Assembly (NCBI GenBank): GCA_943737045.1
Contig: CALSFV010000114.1
Span: 1 to 64,000 of the forward strand
Direction: 5' to 3'
DNA length: 64,000 nucleotides
DNA from: Parapristionchus giblindavisi
Taxonomy: Eukaryota; Nematoda; Chromadorea; Rhabditida; Diplogasteridae
In this document: one piece after another, positions 61,830 through 64,000 of the stretch
Layout: each line of letters begins with the position of its first letter
Numbering within the stretch: the stretch's first letter is position 1
The notes under the pieces: model-generated
What the model was told of the DNA's origin: nothing
Database searches by the model: none
The model's input: the letters and a program-made list of their open reading frames with translations, nothing else
Made by a program: the position numbers and the translations under genes

Positions 61830-62768
61830 GTTGATCAATCAATATGATGCGTGAAGGACCTCATACTTTTCGAAAGACTCGGTCTGAAACAGTAACTATA
61901 TAATTAAATCCATTATATTCGTCTTCAGCACAAATACAGTATCATAATACGATACAGTACTGAGAGAAGATCAAAGATTAAAATCATAACAATACGTAAA
62001 CATCTTTATTCGGTATCGGTCAAACAATAATTCACTGTATTACCTTGTAGATTTTACATCGTTGTTAATCAATCAATATGATGCGTGAAGGACCTCATAC
62101 TTGTCGAAAGACTCGGTCTGAAACAATAACTATATAATTAAATCCATTATATTCGTCTTCAGCACAAATACAGTTTCATAATACGATACAGTACTGAGAG
62201 AAGATCAAAGATTAAAATCATAACAATACGTAAACATCTTTATTCGGTATCGGTCAATCAATAATTCACTGTATTACCTTGCCGAGTTTACATCGTTGTT
62301 GATCAATCAATATGATGCGTGAAGGACCTCATACTTTTCGAAAGACTCGGTCTGAAACAGTAACTATATAATAAAATCCATTATATTCTTCTTCAGCACA
62401 AATACAGTATCATAATACGATACAGTACTGAGAGAAGATCAAAGATTAAAATCACAACAACACGTAAACATCTTTATTCGGTATCGGCCAATCAATAATT
62501 CACTGTATTACCTTGTAGATTTTACATCGTTGTTAATCAATCAATATGATGCGTGAAGGACCTCATACTTGTCGAAAGACTCGGCTTGAAATAATAACTA
62601 TTTAATTAAATCCATTATATTCGTCTTCAGCAGAAACACAGTATCATAATACGATACAGTACTGAGAGATTAAAGATTGAAATCACAACAACACGTAAAC
62701 ATCTTTATTCGGTATCGGTCAATCAATAATTCACTGTATTACCTTGTCGAGTTTACGTCGTTGTTGAT

Positions 62769-63390
62769 ATAATAATAATATTTATTTATGTGGTGACAGT
62801 GGCGGAAAACAAATACTAATAGGGTGAAATCTATAGTGCACATAAAATACTATGTCGCAACTGTGGCAACATAAGACAATAGAGTGATAGATTACAAATT
62901 GGACAGATTCAACGAAGATTTAACAGTTCTACTAAAAGATTTGGAATTAGGGCAAATAATACAATTATTAGGCAACGAGTTCCATAAATTGACTGATCGA
63001 TTGGAGATAAAATGGGAGAAACGTTTGGATTTGCATTGGTGCTTACAGAGTTGGAAATTATTTCTACGGGAGTTTCTTGAATTCCTAGACTGAAGGTAAA
63101 AGTTTGGGTCATCTAATTCAACTTGTTTTTGGATGGCCTTATATGTGAAGCTCAAATCAATAATGGTGCGGCGGTGCTCAAGGAGCTCTAAATTCAAATA
63201 TGATAATCTATCAGTATAAGATGCATACGGTAGTCTACATTTAGCAAAAATGCGACGGGAGAAGTCTCTCTGCACTTTCTCAATTAGAGATATTAGGGAT
63301 TGCTCACTTGGAGACCATACTACAGATGCGTACTCTAATATGGGTCTAACGTACATAATAAACATTCGACGTACATAATAAACATTCGAC
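62769..63390 (-). mobile_element. 5'-truncated LINE fragment, copy L18
   Basis: The ORF2 tail at 62892-63365 has the same protein sequence as L17, one 1,561-bp unit away. Confidence 0.9.
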
Positions 63391-64000
63391 GTTGATCAAT
63401 CAATATGATGCGTGAAGGACCTCATACTTTTCGAAAGACTCGGTCTGAAACAGTAACTATATAATTAAATCCATTATATTCGTCTTCAGCACAAATACAG
63501 TATCATAATACGATACAGTACTGAGAGAAGATCAAAGATTAAAATCATAACAATACGTAAACATCTTTATTCGGTATCGGTCAAACAATAATTCACTGTA
63601 TTACCTTGTAGATTTTACATCGTTGTTAATCAATCAATATGATGCGTGAAGGACCTCATACTTGTCGAAAGACTCGGTCTGAAACAATAACTATATAATT
63701 AAATCCATTATATTCGTCTTCAGCACAAATACAGTTTCATAATACGATACAGTACTGAGAGAAGATCAAAGATTAAAATCATAACAATACGTAAACATCT
63801 TTATTCGGTATCGGTCAATCAATAATTCACTGTATTACCTTGCCGAGTTTACATCGTTGTTGATCAATCAATATGATGCGTGAAGGACCTCATACTTTTC
63901 GAAAGACTCGGTCTGAAACAGTAACTATATAATAAAATCCATTATATTCTTCTTCAGCACAAATACAGTATCATAATACGATACAGTACTGAGAGAAGAT

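Larger units (their letters stand above)
54329..64000 (-). repeat. Minus-orientation satellite and LINE composite array, right end of window
   Basis: Satellite blocks lie at 54329-55148, 55771-56244, 56867-57337, 57398-57981, 58604-59542, 59603-59721, 60324-61028, 61089-61207, 61830-62768 and 63391-64000, separated by LINE fragments or 60-bp LINE remnants. The variant CATAACAATACGTAAAC is frequent. Higher-order periods include 1,486 bp (59543 to 61029) and 1,561 bp (61208 to 62769). The array continues beyond the window. Confidence 0.93.

Noticed and set aside
2047..64000. Centromere protein B box or other defined centromere motif in the monomer
   Set aside because: No match to the YTTCGTTGGAARCGGGA pattern was found by eye. 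Centromere identity cannot be claimed from sequence alone.

Overview
This is an AT-rich, non-coding, repeat-dominated eukaryotic window, most likely from an invertebrate animal and from heterochromatin (pericentromeric, subtelomeric, or a repeat-rich sex or supernumerary chromosome). The evidence is a satellite with a 234-bp period filling most of 2047-64000; a CR1/L2/Jockey-type LINE 3' end; a non-autonomous Ty3/gypsy-like LTR retrotransposon; a Tc1/mariner-like MITE; two long-terminal-inverted-repeat (TIR) elements carrying tRNA-like sequence; and no host gene I can support. I cannot name the species.

Layout. 1-2046: AT-rich flank without a recognisable gene. 2047-3089: satellite in the orientation I call plus (reading TTTCAGACCGAGTCTTTCG). 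3090-18264: satellite in minus orientation, carrying three minus-strand LINE fragments (10305, 14372, 15930) and one 870-bp TIR element with tRNA-like arms (12694-13563). 18265-21276: copy 1 of a 3-kb TTAA-flanked long-TIR element, sitting where the array flips from minus to plus. 21277-53959: satellite in plus orientation with copies 2 and 3 of the 3-kb element (24551-27550 and 29427-32426, repeated every 4,876 bp), nine plus-strand LINE fragments, a second copy of the tRNA-like TIR element (41337-42212) and an LTR retrotransposon (49857-52683). 53960-54328: an unrelated 369-bp insertion at another orientation flip. 54329-64000: satellite in minus orientation with six LINE fragments and three 60-bp LINE remnants.

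How it fits together. All 18 LINE fragments have the same 5' truncation point and sit at the same position of the monomer, so one insertion was copied with the satellite into higher-order repeats (mostly LINE 622 bp + 4 monomers = 1,558 bp). The two tRNA-like TIR elements likewise share one insertion site. Reading outward from about 19.77 kb, the left and right arms show the same order (LINE fragments, 808 bp of satellite, tRNA-like TIR element, about 1,766 bp of satellite, LINE), so the centre of the window is a large imperfect palindrome with different copy numbers in its arms. The copy-1 element at the axis is a chimera: its right end carries the terminal sequence of the opposite TIR, as expected if recombination between inverted repeats made the palindrome. 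The LTR element, with LTRs differing at one position and absent from every duplicated unit, is the youngest insertion.

The only open reading frame with convincing protein domains is the 542-residue Gag(NC)-protease-integrase-C-terminal-domain fusion inside the LTR element. The LINE ORFs are 157-residue 5'-truncated relics without catalytic residues.
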